This document shows, piece by piece, positions 9,967-19,975 of a DNA stretch of 20,393 nt. Position 1 is the stretch's first letter, and every line of letters begins with the position of its first letter. The notes under the pieces were generated by a model that saw nothing but the letters and a program-made list of their open reading frames with translations, did not search any database and had not been told where the DNA came from. The stretch spans positions 57,796-78,188 of the forward strand of contig NW_003148784.1 in assembly GCF_000003605.2 (NCBI RefSeq), written 5' to 3'. Both the position numbers and the translations under genes were made by a program. The stretch comes from Saccoglossus kowalevskii. Its lineage: Eukaryota > Hemichordata > Enteropneusta > Harrimaniidae.

Positions 9967-11640
9967 ATTATCACGAATTGGTGACGATGACATTCAATGC
10001 CAAACTGAAACACACTTTGAGACGAGTTTGTATGTGCTGTGGTAGCTAAGAAGCCATGATAACAACAGAGATACTCCAGTCTCGTAACCAGAGGGAAAAA
10101 AAACAGAGAGTACAATGAGGCAAACAAGAAGGTGATGAAATCTATCCGGAAAGCAAAAAAAGGCCGGATAGAGAAGCAATCACAGGATATTGCGAAAGAA
10201 AATTAGACACAACAACATAAAGAAGGCTCTTGATACAATAAAACAGTGGCGGCGGTATAGGGGAGAGGGGGCAGAGGGGGCGATCGCCCCTCGAAAACAA
10301 TGTTGGGGGCGTCGTCCCTCCAAAATCAAACTGAAACCCTGTGTGTCAGCAAAATTTGCCCTCAAAAAGCAGGAAATAGCGTTTCAGATGGTCTAGATTT
10401 CCATTTTTTAAGTGGAAGCATGCCACTGTAAGGCCACGCCTTCGGCGCAAGGTTGGTGAGCAGATCTCTCCCTCCATGCAAAATTGACACGTGAAGAGAT
10501 CAACACAGGTAATTGAGGACAAGAATGGTAATATCTTGATAAACACTAATGAAATTGGCAAACGAAATTATTGCTGCGAACTATACCAGTTTGAGGCAAA
10601 AGGAAGGGGTCCACATATTATTGAAGACAAGTCAACCAGAAATACTGCTTTGAGTGAAATACAAGAGATATTGAGAGGCGAAGTTGAAGAAGCAATAAAG
10701 ACGTTGGAAAATAACATCAACAGGGTCTTACAATTTAACAGTTGAACTAATTCAAGATGATGGAGGCCCGGCAATGATGGACGTTCTTCGGTTTTTATGC
10801 AACAGTATTCTACAGTCAGGGTCATCGTTATTGCTATTCCAAATAAGAGGACAAGTAACAAGTGTGAAGAAAATATAGAACTATCTCCTTAAATTGTCAA
10901 GTAAGGTTATTTAAAAGATAATATAGAGAAGAATAACTCTAATTGCGCTTTGTTGATGATATTGATAACACGGAGAGAATGAAAGTCTCGGCTGGAAGAT
11001 ATGGAATGGAAATATGTACAGAGAATAAAACATAATGATTAATGAAACTTTAAGAAAAAGAAAGACGAATATTTCAGTTAACGACATAGAAGTTGAGCAA
11101 GTAGAGAACTTTAAATATTTGGGTTCAATAGTGAAATGAGTTGTAGGAAGTAAATTAAAGCCAGAATCGGACTAGCATACAGTACAAGTACAAGGATTGA
11201 TAGAAAGCAAGAACCATGAGAGTGAAAGTAAAACTGAAACTAATAAGATCATTGCTAAATTCGGTCGTACTTTATGAATGTGAGAGCTTGATTCTAGACA
11301 AGGCTTCTTCAAAGAGACTGGGAGCCTTGAATTTAAAATGTAGAGAAGAATTATAGCAATAACACGAAAAGTCAAATGAATATGTTTGGAAGAAGATATT
11401 AGGTATAAGAAAGGGAACTGAAGCAGAAAGATGGATGAAAAGAAGTTCGTTTTTTTTTTTGGACACCAGATCAGAGCTGATGGATTGACAAAGGTTCTGA
11501 TTTATAGAAAGGTGAAGAAGAGGAACAGAGGGAAGGGCCGAAAAGGAACTGTACTGTTGGGTGGTAAGGGTTAAAGCTGTATGGCTTATGCAAAAGGGCT
11601 AAAGACAGAAATGAGTGGAGACAGAATGTCATGGAGTGCA
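9967..11640 (+). mobile_element. Decayed LINE: endonuclease/reverse transcriptase remnant
   Basis: Frame-shifted pieces on the plus strand follow the order of an animal non-LTR retrotransposon protein. About 9967-10020 reads HYHELVTMTFNAKLK, like the SDH region ending an endonuclease domain. About 10045-10245 reads ITTEILQSRNQREKKQ, EYNEANKKVMKSIRKAKKG and KKALDTIK, a basic helical linker. About 10500-10860 reads QVIEDKNGNILINTNEIGK, IIEDKSTRNT and EVEEAIKTLENN, the start of the reverse transcriptase. Most of the palm is missing. RFVDDID at 10946-10966 is the FADD active site with alanine changed to valine. FKYLGSIV near 11110-11140, LYECESL near 11270 and GHQIRADGLTKVLIY near 11461-11510 mark the thumb and C-terminus. 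Many stops and shifts make it non-functional. It is interrupted at 10243-10490 by another repeat. Confidence 0.85.
10243..10490. mobile_element. Repeat inserted into the 9967-11640 LINE
   Basis: The LINE reading breaks off after KKALDTIK and resumes with QVIEDKNGN; the roughly 250 bases between are not LINE-like. They open with GTGGCGGCGG and a G-rich palindrome-like stretch (GGGGGCGATCGCCCC at 10274-10288), and include GCAGGAAATAGCGTTTCAGA and CCACGCCTTCGGCGC. I remember near copies of these phrases from many marine animal genomes, but that is unverified. Exact ends and target duplication are not resolved. Confidence 0.55.
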
Positions 11641-11730
11641 CGTGGGAGCACCTATGGACCTGGCTATGGTTTGATGATTATGAATTTCGGAATGGAATAA
11701 GTACTCTTGAGCAGACGCGGAAAAACTATA

Positions 11731-11896
11731 GTTGTCACTTGCACATGCGTCAGATGGCCATAGCGTGTCATTGTTTACAAACAAGCATCTACCCATGAGC
11801 CTTTGCGTTTTAGCATGTGTCGTTATCGTCGCTTGGGACTCAATTTCCGCTCGTGCGCAGGTGACGACCCCTCCGCTTTAAATGCACAAGGCGCTA
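11731..11896 (+). repeat. Dispersed repeat R1, copy 2
   Basis: This 166-base segment matches 1498-1665 in the same orientation at roughly 85 percent identity by eye, with long shared runs such as GCGTCAGATGGCCATAGC, CTACCCATGAGCCTTTGCG and GCTTGGGACTCAATT. It carries no coding frame and no long terminal inverted repeat that I can see. It begins about 90 bases past the end of the first LINE remnant and could be a SINE or a fragment of a larger element. Confidence 0.85.
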
Positions 11897-12390
11897 CAGA
11901 TTTGGTAAATTCCAGGAGAGATGACGTATTTCATTTTACCAACAGTAAACAACGTCCTAAACGTAATTGATCTTCGTAGTATGGCTGGATTCTCATTTAT
12001 CCATCTTTCTGCCCGAGATTTGTGCGCGCCATCACTATGCTAAAGACAAAATAATATGCAACATATTCTTAGAGGGCGCTTTATAAGAAAATAATGTAGT
12101 AGCCTATTATTCTGTATCACGTTTCACGTATCATGAGGGCATTCTTTCTATGTAATGTATTGTTATTGCATTTCTTGCGTCTGTTTGTCTATTTGCCCTG
12201 CCCATAATATACATGGAACCAACTATCTTTTGATTAACTCCTGGGAAATGTTCCTTGCTCCCATCATTATAAAATTATATTGTATGAATTACTTTGTTTA
12301 AAGTTGTGTTGTTTGAGTATTAATAACATGTATTAGTGAATAGTTTTGTTTTTGCATTTTGTGAAGTACATATCCCTTTTCCCTTTTTTC
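11897..12390. other. Between LINE remnants: nothing recognised
   Basis: AT-rich DNA with no coding frame of note. It may include the unrecognisable 5' part of the second LINE. Confidence 0.5.
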
Positions 12391-13800
12391 TTTGACATCC
12401 TCGAAATTCCGAATGACTGGAAATCAGCGCGGATTACTGCTGTCTTCGAGAAGGGCTCAATACTAGAAATAAGTAGTTATCGTCCAATTTCAGTTTTGCC
12501 CGTACTGTCAAAAGTACTGAAATGACATAAGCAATTGTAATGATTTCATATTTTTAATTGCTAATGACATTATCAACAGTTAACAATCTGGCTTTAGAGC
12601 ACTACACTCTACCCAATCACGCTATCCCTGACAAACATATTATATTTATATCCCAATTAACTCTGGTAAAATGTTCGGCCATACAATCTTGTTAGATAAA
12701 CGTCATACAAATGGAATCAGTATAACACTAGTAACTGATAGCGTGTTATCTTCACTGGTCGGGTACAGATATCAAATATTAAATTAGAATATGTGTTCTT
12801 TAAGGGTCCACATTGGGGGGGGGGGGCTTCTTTTCTTGATGTTCTTCTTGTTCTCCTGTCTACATGTTTATTCCAGTGTTCATCTAACTTATATGTGTAT
12901 GATACTCTATATCGCTGATAAGCCAGTAGTTGCAATATGTACAAAACTGCAAATTGACCTTATTGGAGCACGGGAGTGGTAGATATGCAAATCAACTCAG
13001 CATTCATTCGGTGTTTACTGAAGTGTAATAGACACAAACAAATTTTAAACTTGAACCTGGTTAACCAACCAAATAAAAACAGGTAAACAGTTTAACATAT
13101 TTAGGTATGCTTATCTATAAAAATCTTAATGCAACATGTTGATAGACTAACTCCACTGGTATAAAATATAGAAAATTGTAGTAGGTGATCGTAGTCCTTG
13201 GGGAGTATTCCATATAATCAGACGTTACATATTAATTACCGAGAAAGGATACTTTGTCTGACACATTATATTGAATAAATCACCAAGGACTGCCATTACC
13301 TACTACCATTTGCTATATATTATATGTATTTATCGGTCCTATCAGCTTTCATTAATTTTAAAATCTCCACTAGCATATCTTCAAACTAGAGTATGTTTAT
13401 GACTATATATTTTGATTGCTGCAATACTGTATGGTGCAGCTGTGATGAATACAATATTGTGTGGTTACATTTTAACACTGTGTGTAATTACAGAACTCAT
13501 TGTCATGCTGATATATTGGAAAACAAGGTAAAATGGGTGTATTAATATATATTACTGTATTTAACTGTTTAAATTACTCAATAATTTACCACCTAGTTAT
13601 ATAAATGTATTTGCAAAGATTAATTAAACTCGTCTACGCAAAGCCAGGGTTAAGTACAAACGATTTGACTTTTCTTCAAGATTGCCATAAGCAATCATTG
13701 AAGTTCACGGTAGATACTTTCTGGAATAATCTTCCATCTTCCGCAGTAAATCATTTTCAATATCAATGAGAGTTCTCGTACGATATTTCAATCATTTCAT
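12391..13800 (+). mobile_element. Decayed LINE of a CR1/jockey-like family
   Basis: The plus strand carries a second, different reverse transcriptase remnant in several frames. From 12391, IPNDWKSARITAVFEKG and SSYRPISVLPVLSKVLK are fingers motifs. About 12587-12632 reads QSGFRALHSTQSR. About 12665-12720 reads HTILLDKRHTNGIS, a relative of the KAFDTVNHxxLLxKL region. LLFLMF follows a degraded GVPQGS region at the poly-G run 12815-12826. LYVYDTLY near 12889-12912 is a degraded YADD site. YLGMLIYKNLNATC near 13100-13140 is the segment after the palm. CNTVWCSCDEYN lies near 13420-13460. TFWNNLPSSA near 13716-13745 is the usual C-terminal motif. Stops and frameshifts throughout show it is dead. 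It ends in A-rich DNA near 13815-13855. The foldback element 13160-13325 interrupts it between NLNATC and the next recognisable piece. Confidence 0.85.
13160..13325. mobile_element. Foldback (MITE-like) element inside the second LINE
   Basis: Two arms of about 65-70 bases (13160-13223 and 13256-13325) are inverted copies of each other, with shared blocks such as GTAGTAGGT, AGTCCTTGG, ATATAAT and CAGAC, separated by a short AT-rich spacer. The LINE reading is recognisable on both sides, so this is probably a later insertion. It has no coding capacity. The outermost bases are AT-rich (TATA...), which hides any target duplication. Confidence 0.7.
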
Positions 13801-14231
13801 GTCATTTCAAGCCTTTGAATAAAAAATAATCTTGAAAATAAAGAAAAATAAAGTAGAGTTCAGTTCAGTTAACACTGAGGGCATGATGTTTTGGATCAAC
13901 ACAGGGACTCTATGTCCCTTTATACAGATAAAGGGACTCCAGATCAACACGTTGTGGTGCACCATTCTGTCGTGTGGGGGAGCTGCAGAAATGTTATTCG
14001 CAAATATCGTGCTGTTTGGAGATAGTGATTCCACGTTTTACACGTGCGTTTTAACATACAATAATAACAATATATCGTATCAAAATATAATTAATCGTTT
14101 TAGTATTAGTCAACAGAGTATTGTAAAAGAAAAAAAACTTGAAGGCAAATAAGATGCATAATGAAATGACAATTTAGCAGCAGTTTTTATGGTCATCAAC
14201 GAAAAAAATCTTTGGACGATTACCAAATATG

Positions 14232-14272
14232 TGATCAAGCATGGAGCTAAGAATGCTTAGCTCAATTGATCA
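14232..14272. repeat. Two-part hairpin
   Basis: An outer stem TGATCAA/TTGATCA and an inner stem GAGCTAAG/CTTAGCTC with loop AATG are both perfect, separated by an internal loop. It lies in DNA with no recognised gene, to the right of the second LINE remnant. Confidence 0.55.
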
Positions 14273-14500
14273 AGTAACAAAATGTACAGTAATAAATTGA
14301 ATTGATTTATATGTATATACAAGGGTTATACTTGTTCCGTCATAGGTATAAGTTATCAACTCTTAGCGGTCCCAATCTTGGTTTAGAGAATATTGTGACT
14401 GACACACATACAGGTTACAAAGAGAACCGAACACCAAATGTGATATTACCCAAATACATGTCGATATCAATATCTGAAGACCGTGTATACACTAAATGTA

Positions 14501-14525
14501 CATTCCCTCTGTAATAAAGGGAATG
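14501..14525. repeat. Hairpin CATTCCCT/AGGGAATG
   Basis: A perfect eight-base stem closes a nine-base loop. It lies 229 bases right of the hairpin at 14232. It could be a trace of a foldback element; no other support. Confidence 0.4.
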
Positions 14526-16993
14526 CGGCTCGCGTTACTATTAGAAATTGAACTGTGTCCATGTGGTAAGAAAGATCACTCGGTACCTCGCATGTAACGT
14601 ACTTTGTGTGAAAGCTGTCTAAATGTCAATCGACTCGTCGGAGAGTAACATTTTACCTTTTATTGTTGTGACAGCATTGTCGCTTGTGGACGTGTTTGTT
14701 ATTTTCCAGCCGTTGGACAATAGCATAAAAGAATGGGTAACACTGGTCCAGTATTACTGGCACTGTGCACGTAAACACAACTGAAATATAATAGCTATTG
14801 TTCAGGGTTTTCTCCTGATCTTTTAAATCTAATACTCGTGACCGTGTACACAACAACTTTCCTCAGTACTGCACCCAAAAAGAGAAATTATTCATTCAGG
14901 CGGAAAAAATTAATAAAGAGTTTAAAAATAACAATAATGAATACAAATTCATTGTGATGAGTAACAAACACATGTCCATTCCCCTTTCGCAGTTTCTAAC
15001 AAATGCATTTGAAATGAGACAACACTACCTCCTGGATAATTAAATATTCATTCTTTTTTCTCATCGACAACTGTACAATGTACTCATTTCTATTGCTATG
15101 TACTTATTTGAGATTTTATTAGTACCATTCGTTTTTCTTACTATCTATACTTTTGTGTACTCGTCTTCAATATTTGTAGTTTGTTTTGTTTTTTTCGTAT
15201 CAGTAATTTTAAAAAGTGTACAAGTATTATATATATTTGTAATTTTGCTGCTGTATATTTTGAAGTCAGTGTTGTGTCAATAAACGTATTGTAGTTGGTT
15301 ATTTTCATATCATAGCTAGTTCACTCGAAAGTAAGTGAAGAATTTAAATAGTATGTCTTCCACCCCCTCCCCTGTAGAATTTGTAATGATCGACCCCCAA
15401 TGTAGATTATTCTGATTGTGTATAGCGCCGTGTACTTCACGCTCTGGTTGTTCTGAATCGCTTATCAGTTGTTATTTATACAAGTATATCCTAAGAATAA
15501 ATACGCCTATGCACTAATCCAAACATTGAAGGCATGGCGGGGGCATTCATCGTTAGTAAAGAGATTAGATTGACAAATCCGCATAGCTCAATAAAAGAAT
15601 TATATACGCATTAGGGTTGGTCCAAACTACTTGATGGATGTCACGTGACGGCGTGCATGACACACTCATTGCGTCCATAAATACAGAAAAACTAACAAAT
15701 AGTTATTTTAACATGAACCACCGGCGTCTATAGACCGTTTATTTTTTTTCCCCGAGGTTGAAAACACCCCGCGTTTCTCGCTGGGCGGTGCCGTGTGCAT
15801 TTCAAACACATGTTACATTTTGTGGACAGTCAACATCGGTGGCATGGTTACAGATTGAATCGATAACCTTGGACTGACCTTTGTCAGCATGGGGTACAAT
15901 TTCACTATACATGTAAATAATCTCAAACATATATCACATTTACGTAGTTTCTTTATTTAAAAAAAAATCAAATATTCATCGAGGGCGTTCAATGATAATG
16001 GGACGGATCGTGATGAGCGGGAGGGGTAGTCCATGGATTTCACACTGCAACTGGCACGTAATCAGCAATATGAGTTCTAACGCGAGATCTCGCAGTGAAC
16101 GTAAAATGGTATACATGTATTACATAACACTAATTTGCATCCATAAACTTTACATGATGTTACATAACAGTTACAAGAGTCACGTGACAGTAAAATTCTT
16201 CCAGGATACAAATTACAGTGGGTAATCGATATCGATGTGTTTATCACATTAGGCGATATCTGAAACACGCACCGACCTCATTGCATCAAAACCAGAGCGT
16301 ATTCCTTCTTGAGTCAAAGATCATTGGGACCGATATATCTTCATGTTGCATTTCCACTTTGCATATCTGTGAGGTACAATCCCCTGACCAACATATAACC
16401 ATCAAATGTTGAGATTGTGGATTACCAAGGAGAAAGTAATTGCAGAATAGAATTTCTCAATTAAAAGATACTGCTTATTTAGAGGGATTAGGTTAGTTGC
16501 ATTGTGTATACTAGTATGTTCGTCTGAAGGATAAACCCCCCCTCCAGTACTCTATAAATGGATGGGGAAAAGTGTTATATCTCAACATGTGGTATTAATT
16601 CAGAAATACAACACAGCATAACACAACATAACAGGAAATGAGATATTAGTATCATGGATATAAAGATATTCACTCAGTAAATAATGTTCATTTCAAGTCA
16701 ATTGCGGGCCTAACTTGAAGGGGTGTGAGTAATTATTACAATAATGCTGTTGGTGGAACGATGACGTTTTTTTGTAATTTGGCAGTTACTTGTAATCGCT
16801 TATCAGTTAACACCATTCTAAACAATTCATTAAATTATTTGGCGATGATACACACACGTCTAAATTGCTACTTAATATTTCTTGTCGTTCACGTCTAAAT
16901 TTCTTATTCTAAGAAAGGATATTGTAAAATATTCTAGGAAAAACAAAAACAAACATATCTTGTAACTAAACGGTTGTAAATCTATTTCCACCA

Positions 16994-17030
16994 TGCCCCT
17001 TCTAAGTGACACTTAGGAAACACAGGGGCA
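16994..17030. repeat. Hairpin just past the copy C stop codon
   Basis: TGCCCCT and AGGGGCA pair as a perfect seven-base outer stem around a near-palindrome CTAAGTGACACTTAG. It would fall in the 3' untranslated region of copy C, 28 bases past its stop codon on the minus strand. Confidence 0.4.
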
Positions 17031-17057
17031 GTATAAGTTAAGAACAATTCACTTAAT

Positions 17058-18113
17058 TCAGAAAATTCCATTAGTTCTGTAAAATGAGTCCCTGACGATT
17101 CGAGATCTTCCAAACTGTGGTGCTTTCATCTCCGCGCTCGTGATGACGTCTCCTAATCTCCATCCATACTCCCAACTACTCGTGATGGGGAACTCAAATT
17201 TGTCTTCGGGTTTTCTTTCTTTCCTCTTCTGTAGATACGCATATCTTCCTTCGCCAAGCTTGCTGAAACCTGTTAAAATGTAGAAACGATTATCATGTTA
17301 CATGTATTGAGTGAAATCGAGGCCATTGGTTTAATTATCTGAATTAGTCAGCCATGGAACTGCTAATGCACCAGCGTATCTTTTGTTAAATACACGCGAC
17401 GCTAACACCATTGCACATAACCAGGCTGTAAATAATAATGTATTGCCCACCGCATCGACAATCAGTTACACCCTCCTCACGACTCGCAGAAAGACGGAAA
17501 CCCGAAAACACCCAGCGTTGGGCCCATGGTGACGTCCCGGGTGACGTACAATATTATTATGGAACGAGTTATTAGTATCATTACAAGTAAAAATCACACC
17601 ACTAACTCGTTTGGCTCAACTGAAAGAAACACTCATGAGACGTGTGTTCTTTCTAAATATAGCCTTATCAGTAAATCCGATATATACTGGTTTATAGACT
17701 ACGCATACTACTTGACAAATAATCAACACATAATGGCTTTTCGTAATGGTTTGTTTACGATTGTTTCGCTCACCTTTGAACAAGAGCTTTTTCGTGTTTC
17801 GACTGGCTGGTCTCATTTCCACCAGAAGTGCGTTTGGATCTTTTTTCGCAACTAAAGCATAGTTTGCTTTCACCTCCTCTTCGTGTTTGGCCTTGTCACT
17901 GGTCTGTTTGCTTTTGTCGATGGACGGCAGTTTGAAGGACATCACCGGCTTCGGTACCAGATCAGGTCGCTTCTTTCGCTGGATACGCTGCGCCGAATCG
18001 CGGGCGAACTCTTTGCTGTACTTTTCATGCCAGGCTAGACGAACATAAGCTTCTTTTTCGATTGATTCCTTCCAGAAATTCTGCCGCTGAGTGTCCATTA
18101 ATTCCCTCACCAT
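17058..18113 (-). CDS. SPMIP1/ATP6V1FNB-like protein, copy C (two exons)
   Basis: The exons are 18113-17774 (113 codons plus one base) and 17269-17058, with a 504-base intron (donor GTGAGC, acceptor TTTTAACAG). The product is 183 residues. An ATG at 18122 is in frame, but the one at 18113 (MVRELMDTQ) aligns with the other copies. Exon 1 reads RQNFWKESIEKE near residues 9-20, RLAWHEKYSKEFA near 25-37, a lysine-rich linker, and MRPASRNTKKLLFKG at its end. Exon 2 reads FSKLGEGRYAYLQKRK, then EFPITSSWEYGWRLGD, RSRIVRDSFYRTNG and stops after IF. The order and motifs match my memory of vertebrate SPMIP1 (ATP6V1FNB), which also starts M-S-R, has RQNFWKE, and has LLYEG joined to a GRYRYL block. A role as a sperm axonemal microtubule inner protein is inferred from that family. 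Copy C looks the closest of the three to the vertebrate protein. I see no AATAAA within 600 bases downstream. Confidence 0.82.
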
Positions 18114-18242
18114 TTTAAACAAGATGTATTGGACCTAAATCTAAAGAAAACGACGTCCCTACGTTTAGGGCAGAATAATTTCAGCAATTGACTTCCATAC
18201 AATGTCCTACCACACGCGTTTTGTGTTCACGCGTCTTCAAAC

Positions 18243-18256
18243 GTTGCCATGGCTTG
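18243..18256. promoter_or_regulatory. X-box-like (RFX) half site upstream of copy C
   Basis: GTTGCCATGGCTTG contains a perfect RFX half site (GTTGCC; GGCAAC on the minus strand) and then departs from the consensus in the second half. It lies about 130 bases upstream of the copy C ATG. Confidence 0.35.
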
Positions 18257-18299
18257 CCTCCGGTCGGGGTATTCCATTCGAATGTCTGTTGGTGCGTCG

Positions 18300-19105
18300 A
18301 TATTTCCTTTGCGTTTGACACTTTATTTATATATTTTTACGAAATTAGTTCATTACATACTGTTCTAAAATGATTTACAAAATAAATTCAAACTATATCT
18401 GTAGCAAAGACAGTGAAACTATCCGAAATGAAGATATTGATGAACAACAGGTGTCACCTATAAAAAGTGGTATCGTCCGTGCAAACGTAAAACAATAAAG
18501 CTATTTGTCGTATCACCCTAAACCCAATTGTCGTGACAGTTGCCACAGGCAGTGACATAAAAAATAATGACTCGTGAGCACAAGAAGTCGGATGCAAAAC
18601 TTTTGTTGTATTCAAAACAGAAACATGTTTTTATCGAAACGTTCGACAAAATAAAACCACCTGTTCTGACCCCGGGATTCTGACCTTTAACATTTGTACT
18701 CGAACACGATTAATTTTTATTGTTTATACATTTAAGAACATTGTTACTATACTATTTTTCTTATTGTATTTAATATCTTTTATATTTATAAATTATAAAA
18801 AATACAATTTGATGAGGAAACACAAGTAAAAAAAAATATTTTAATATTTGTATTATAAATGTCTGTGAACGAGCCACAGGACATATCGCATTATAGTTAG
18901 GGGCTTTGAAAAACGTTAAGAATGTCAAAAACAAATTTCGACATAATTGTTACGTTCAACATAGTTTATGGTATATAATTGTTTTAATTCAAAAGGTAAT
19001 TAATGTCTGTATATTTTTATAACAATAACACTGATGTTAATTATCAATCGCGTTTTTCATGTGAAAGCTGTGCCACCCACACACGAATTAAGTAGTCGAC
19101 GATTT
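18300..19105. other. Between copy C and the 19111 exon: AT-rich, no gene recognised
   Basis: Very AT-rich around 18700-18860. This is the divergent intergenic region of copy C and the plus-strand exon at 19111. No further motif stands out beyond the X-box half site near copy C. Confidence 0.5.
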
Positions 19106-19118
19106 CCAAAATGGCGCC
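19106..19118 (+). promoter_or_regulatory. YY1-like element over a start codon
   Basis: CCAAAATGGCGCC fits the YY1 core AAnATGGCG. In animal housekeeping genes this site often sits near the transcription start and can include the initiator ATG, as it would here for the exon at 19111. Confidence 0.4.
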
Positions 19119-19194
19119 TGCTCCATCGGAGATCGATGTGTTCTCGATTCCGCACACCAGGATCGTGAAACAACTCGAAGAACTGACAGATACG
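19111..19194 (+). CDS. Candidate first coding exon, unrecognised protein
   Basis: The ATG at 19111 sits in a strong context (CCAAAATGGCG) and opens a 28-codon frame beginning MAPAPSEIDVFSIPHTR and ending ELTDT. It is followed by possible donors GTACGG (19195) or GTGCAT (19201). Read without splicing it would stop at 19219, giving only 36 residues. The exon is G+C-rich and has balanced codon use unlike the AT-rich DNA around it, which is why I think it is real. I do not recognise the product; the residues after the proline/alanine start look like an amphipathic helix. The next exon is not evident before 20393, where repeats dominate. The gene points away from copy C, about 1 kb to the left. 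Vertebrate ATP6V1FNB is named for its neighbour ATP6V1F, but this peptide does not look like the start of that subunit. Confidence 0.45.
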
Positions 19195-19545
19195 GTACGG
19201 GTGCATATTTTAGATCGCTAACTCCCACCTCTATGACCAGTTTAAATAATAATCAGGGTAATTCTGCACATAGTTTTGATATTGTGGGAAGGTGTTCACG
19301 ACTGTGGTTCATGATTGTGATCACGACCGATAAACTTCTACATTTCGTTGGAATAACCCACCACAGTATTGAGTACATTTGCCTAAAATATGCCAAATTT
19401 GGTTATTTTGACTGAATAACTACCCTTTCGAAAGTGTTATTCTTGATACTTCGTATTATTGACACATAATATAGAGTGCAAATCGAAGAGATTTGGTAGT
19501 GGTACTGGTACAGACATTATAAGCATACGTCGTCTGAAATAGTAC

Positions 19546-19666
19546 GGTTGTACCTAGGCGTAGTTTCGCGGCGTTTTGGGTCGATGTGTATATACCGGTA
19601 ATTGACAGACGGAGCAAAATACCTTCCCGGACCCAAAACGCCGCGAAGCGACAGCTAGGTTGTACC
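19546..19666. mobile_element. 103-base inverted-repeat element (MITE) with 9-base target duplication
   Basis: The direct repeat GGTTGTACC occurs at 19546-19554 and 19658-19666. Between them, 19555-19582 and 19630-19657 are 28-base inverted repeats that begin TAG and share the perfect 18-mer TTCGCGGCGTTTTGGGTC. The interior is only 47 bases. A 9-base duplication fits Mutator-type (MULE) insertion better than mariner (TA) or hAT (8 bases); that assignment is inference. Confidence 0.75.
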
Positions 19667-19773
19667 ACAGGACTGTTGTTGCACTATGGACGTCCATGTA
19701 TTTCAGGGATCAGGCCAGGAGTAAATTTTACAATAATGTGATCCATAGACCATGCAGTATTGTAAGGTACTAG

Positions 19774-19975
19774 TACAGTAAAACCTGTCAAAACCGACCT
19801 CTGGATAAACCGACCTACTGTCAGAACCGACCGATTTATGTAGTCCCGAAATTTCTCCATAGACTCCTATGTTAAAACAACCTGTGAAATCCGACCACTG
19901 TCTACTCCGAATACCGACCGCATTGATCGGTCCCAAGTCCAATATTCACACTGAATACATCGACCATCCGACCAG
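19774..19975. mobile_element. DNA-transposon-end-like region with repeated ACCGACC motifs
   Basis: The stretch opens with ACAGTAAAACCTGTC, which resembles the terminal repeats of pogo/Tigger-type elements (from memory). It then carries ACCGACC at 19793, 19809, 19826 and 19913, and CCGACC at 19891 and 19968. The first three are spaced 16-17 bases, like subterminal transposase sites. I found no inverted partner of the terminus before 20393, so it is a fragment or one end of a larger element. Confidence 0.45.

Larger units (their letters stand above)
13856..16990. other. Long stretch without a recognised gene
   Basis: A 106-codon plus frame at 13832-14152 overlaps repeat-like DNA with self-pairing GGGACTCTATGTCCC at 13904-13918, so I take it as non-coding. 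The frame at 15098-15283 is a T-rich hydrophobic artefact. Hairpins at 14232 and 14501 are listed separately. I see nothing else between 14530 and 16990. Confidence 0.5.

Noticed and set aside
9792-10127. 111-codon minus-strand open frame
   Set aside because: It lies antisense to the start of the LINE remnant, whose plus-strand motifs explain the region.
13832-14152. 106-codon plus-strand open frame right of the second LINE
   Set aside because: It begins in the A-rich tail of the LINE and runs through self-pairing repeat-like DNA; the asparagine/isoleucine-rich end is typical of chance frames.
15098-15283. Hydrophobic 61-residue open frame
   Set aside because: It is the translation of a T-rich stretch, which always gives phenylalanine, valine and isoleucine; not evidence of a membrane protein.
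19703-19942. 79-codon minus-strand open frame
   Set aside because: It falls in the transposon-end-like region and reads the repeated ACCGACC motifs in reverse; no protein family resembles it.
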